Assembly: GCA_018623995.1 (NCBI GenBank)
Contig: JAAZUV010000051.1
Span: 1-8,515, forward strand
DNA length: 8,515 bases
Direction: 5' to 3'
DNA from: Methanobacteriota archaeon
GTDB lineage: Archaea; Thermoplasmatota; Poseidoniia; Poseidoniales; Poseidoniaceae
Positions 6,399 to 8,515 of this stretch are shown one piece after another. The translations under genes were made by a program, and so were the position numbers. Position 1 is the stretch's first letter, and each line of letters starts with the position of its first letter. A model generated the notes under the pieces. It was not told the DNA's origin. It made no database searches and was given only the letters and a program-made list of their open reading frames with translations.

Positions 6399-8177
6399 AT
6401 GTCTGCTCTAATCATGCTCTGGGGGGATGTTGATGAGGCAATTAAGGCTGAACGACTTCTTCGAGTCCAGAGAATCGAGCGATTAAGCACCATTTGTGCC
6501 TTGTTTTGTTTGAGTGGAGCCATCTGGTTGGCTTGGCCGGTCCTTAAGGATGCCTTTGTTGGTGATGCGAGTCTTCTTACAGGACTTGGTATGCCTGTTT
6601 TGGTGCTGTTGTGGGGTATCGTCATTCAGGATTTAATCCTCGACGATCCTCGGGCACGAACACGAATTGGAGCAGCTACGAGCATTGTTTGGCCAGTTTT
6701 GCTGATGTTCGCGCTTCGTGCATACTCATCGAGTATGACAGACATCGTAGCAACCATCCTCTTCGCATCGCTAGGATTCGCCATGTACCAGTCATCAGCA
6801 AACACGTTACGTGGTGGCATTGATGTCATGCGTTTTCGGGCGATGATGACGAGCATCGGCGCACTGACTGTGGTGGGAATGCTTGTCGGTGATCGTGCAG
6901 GTGAAACATGGATTGTCGAGCCACGAGATTGGGCGCATCCTCTTCTAAGCCTCTTTGTTGTAGGACATGTGGTCTATCTTTGGTTCATTGGCGATGACAT
7001 GCGTGAGGAACGGAAAGCATTCCGCCAAGAATTGGATGCCATCGAGAACCGTCTTCTCGTCCTACGTTCCGAAGGGGCAGCTGTTGACCAAGCCAGCAGC
7101 CTTGTGATGACAGCAAAGGAAGAGGGCCACATCGATCCTGCCTTTGGTATGCGTTTGCTTCGAGAAGCGGCTGAGGACATCGAACGCTCTCTTTCGCTTG
7201 CAACCGATGTGGATGTTGTGCGAAGTGAAGCCTTGCTCGTGATTCAACATGCTGAAGAATTGGCACCACTGGCGAAGCGTCCTCGTAAATCCTACGAAAT
7301 GGGTGAGCGCGAAGCCAGCCTTGGTTCGTTACGAGAAGCGGAAGGATTGTTCCGTCAAGCCAAGCGCCGTGCTCAAGAAATCGTTACTTGGTGGGAACAA
7401 GCAGAGGAAGCCATACGTACGGCAGAAGAACTGCTCACTGGGCAATCTGGTGCAACCATTGACAACTTGCGGCAAATTGTACGTGATGCAAAGAAACAAC
7501 TCGATCGTGAAGCGCCCAAGAAAGCCTTCGAACTTGCTTGCGTGATTCCTATCCAACTTCAGGCCGATGGTGACGCAAAGGAACGAGCTGTCGAAGTCCT
7601 CGGTGATGCTGCGAAGGCGCTCAAGGCTGCAGATGGATTCGATACATCTGAACTTGAACACCGTCTCGAACAAGCCGAGGCTGCTCTTGAAGCAGGTGAT
7701 ACCGGTCAATCCATCGGTCTGGCCGAAGGTGTCATTCGTGTCATCCAAGTCGAACGCGAGGCCATGGAAACCGTTCGACGGGCTCTTCGACAACGCAAGA
7801 AAATCACTGAACGATTCAGTGGTTTCACCGATGAGAAAGAATGGATGACTCGATTCAAGCAGGTTCAATCAGCAGCTGACGAGCGCCAATGGAGTCATGC
7901 TGCAACACTGCTTGAACGTCTTACCATCGATCTTGATGCCCTTGGTAATGAGCAAGGTGAAGCACAGACTCTGCTCGACTTCGTCCGTCAAGAATGGTCC
8001 GTGCTGAGAAATCAATGCACGGCTTCAAGCATTCCTGTAACAGATGAAGACATGAAGCAAACCGAGGCTTCCATTGCACTTGCTGAAGAGCGGCTCATTG
8101 GAGGTCAAGTAGAGGCTGCTTTGGAACAACTCGGACAAGCAGATGCATCCATGGAACGTTTGCGACGACGCGTTTGA
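6399..8177 (+). CDS. Six-helix membrane protein with cytoplasmic helical repeats
   Basis: The product of about 592 residues belongs to no family I recognise. Six membrane helices can be seen at about 30-50, 62-82, 91-109, 114-131, 149-164 and 182-198. Charged segments (RVQRIERL before helix 1, DDPRARTR after helix 2, MREERKAFR after helix 6) place both ends in the cytoplasm. From about residue 200 to the end the protein is almost wholly helical, charged and rich in Ala, Glu and Leu. It contains about six degenerate units near 62 residues long, each with a turn followed by an A-x-x-L helix, for example EAGDTGQSIGLAEG, DERQWSHAATLLER and IGGQVEAALEQLG. This resembles TPR-like or other helical-hairpin arrays used for protein binding. 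No enzyme motif is visible. The start is uncertain: ATGs at 6366, 6399 and 6414 and a TTG at 6351 are in frame, none with a good Shine-Dalgarno. The stop directly abuts the convergent next gene. Confidence 0.85.
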   Translation: MSALIMLWGDVDEAIKAERLLRVQRIERLSTICALFCLSGAIWLAWPVLKDAFVGDASLLTGLGMPVLVLLWGIVIQDLILDDPRARTRIGAATSIVWPVLLMFALRAYSSSMTDIVATILFASLGFAMYQSSANTLRGGIDVMRFRAMMTSIGALTVVGMLVGDRAGETWIVEPRDWAHPLLSLFVVGHVVYLWFIGDDMREERKAFRQELDAIENRLLVLRSEGAAVDQASSLVMTAKEEGHIDPAFGMRLLREAAEDIERSLSLATDVDVVRSEALLVIQHAEELAPLAKRPRKSYEMGEREASLGSLREAEGLFRQAKRRAQEIVTWWEQAEEAIRTAEELLTGQSGATIDNLRQIVRDAKKQLDREAPKKAFELACVIPIQLQADGDAKERAVEVLGDAAKALKAADGFDTSELEHRLEQAEAALEAGDTGQSIGLAEGVIRVIQVEREAMETVRRALRQRKKITERFSGFTDEKEWMTRFKQVQSAADERQWSHAATLLERLTIDLDALGNEQGEAQTLLDFVRQEWSVLRNQCTASSIPVTDEDMKQTEASIALAEERLIGGQVEAALEQLGQADASMERLRRRV

Positions 8178-8513
8178 TCAGACAAGGTCTCGTTGAACCA
8201 AATCACTGTGGTTGATGCCGCTCGGCAATCCAAGATCGACAGGCATGCCAGCGATGGTCGTGATGACACCATAGAGGTGCAAGTAGAGTCCATGCGGAGG
8301 TTCACGTTCTCCATTGTACGGAATCTTCTTCCAAAGATTGGATTTCATCCAGTACTTCGAAACGGATTGGTCCTTTGAGTGAACAATCCAAGCATTGGCT
8401 CGCCCTGCATGCTTTCTTGCTTGTGTTGAACCGAGGCGTGGTGAGATGTGAACTGTATGCAGAATAGGCCACTCTCGCATCCAATCGCCTGCAGAGTCGA
8501 TGAGCATGGTCAT
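8178..8513 (-). CDS. Unrecognised protein, probably 5'-truncated by the window edge
   Basis: The frame encodes 111 residues up to an ATG at 8513, two bases from the window end, so the true start may lie outside. I do not recognise the family. The sequence is not low-complexity: it is rich in Trp, Tyr and His (REWPILHTVHISPRLGS, ANAWIVHSKDQSVSKYW, PPHGLYLHLYGVITTIAG) and ends GMPVDLGLPSGINHSDLVQ. It has no membrane helix, and the pattern of short strands suggests a globular cytoplasmic protein or the C-terminal domain of one. Codon choice resembles the neighbouring genes, and its TGA stop begins immediately after the stop of the convergent membrane protein gene, sharing the palindrome TGATCA; both facts support a real gene. 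Internal starts at codons 3 and 12 are possible. Confidence 0.6.
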   Translation of the reverse strand: MTMLIDSAGDWMREWPILHTVHISPRLGSTQARKHAGRANAWIVHSKDQSVSKYWMKSNLWKKIPYNGEREPPHGLYLHLYGVITTIAGMPVDLGLPSGINHSDLVQRDLV

Positions 8514-8515
8514 CT

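Noticed and set aside
7329..7868. Open frame of 179 codons on the minus strand inside the membrane protein gene
   Set aside because: It is antisense to a well-supported coding region and is rich in Phe, Cys and Ser, as expected for a shadow frame. It has no ribosome binding site or family pattern.

Overview
The window looks like a gene-dense chromosomal segment from an archaeon. Three things point there: the aspartate carbamoyltransferase genes are in the archaeal order pyrB-pyrI, the tRNA thiolase is of the NcsA/CTU1 type with two zinc-binding ends, and the ribosome binding sites match the archaeal 16S rRNA tail (one is a full AGGAGGTGAT). The mid-range base composition, mesophile-like proteins and tight packing suggest marine Thermoplasmatota such as Marine Group II (Poseidoniales). 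That placement is inference and was not tested by phylogeny. No mobile element, RNA gene or CRISPR array was seen.

Left part (1-3650, minus strand): three tightly coupled genes read 3650 to 1. They encode a small protein with a Roadblock/LC7-like fold, a roughly 1040-residue protein with its own Roadblock-like domain followed by a long coiled coil, and the first 46 codons of a membrane protein that runs off the window. The stop of gene 1 overlaps the start of gene 2 as TGATG, and gene 3 begins 9 nt after gene 2 with its ribosome binding site on the gene 2 stop codon. The proteins are therefore probably made together and may form a membrane-associated scaffold. This is the most novel part of the window. 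No small GTPase, the usual Roadblock partner, is present.

Middle (3651-3897): an intergenic region of about 250 bp between divergent genes. It is AT-rich in its central part. It carries a 13-bp element in opposite orientations, each copy 67 nt from an ATG of the flanking gene, plus a GC-rich hairpin and a four-codon upstream reading frame with a strong ribosome binding site just before ncsA.

Right part: ncsA (tRNA 2-thiolation, plus strand) ends tail to tail with pyrI, overlapping by 9 bp. pyrB and pyrI (minus strand) make the catalytic and regulatory chains of aspartate carbamoyltransferase, the committed step of pyrimidine synthesis, and are coupled through TGATG. Divergent from pyrB is a plus-strand gene for a protein with six membrane helices and a large cytoplasmic domain built from about six degenerate helical units of roughly 62 residues. 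It abuts, with no spacer, a convergent minus-strand gene of unknown function that reaches the right edge.
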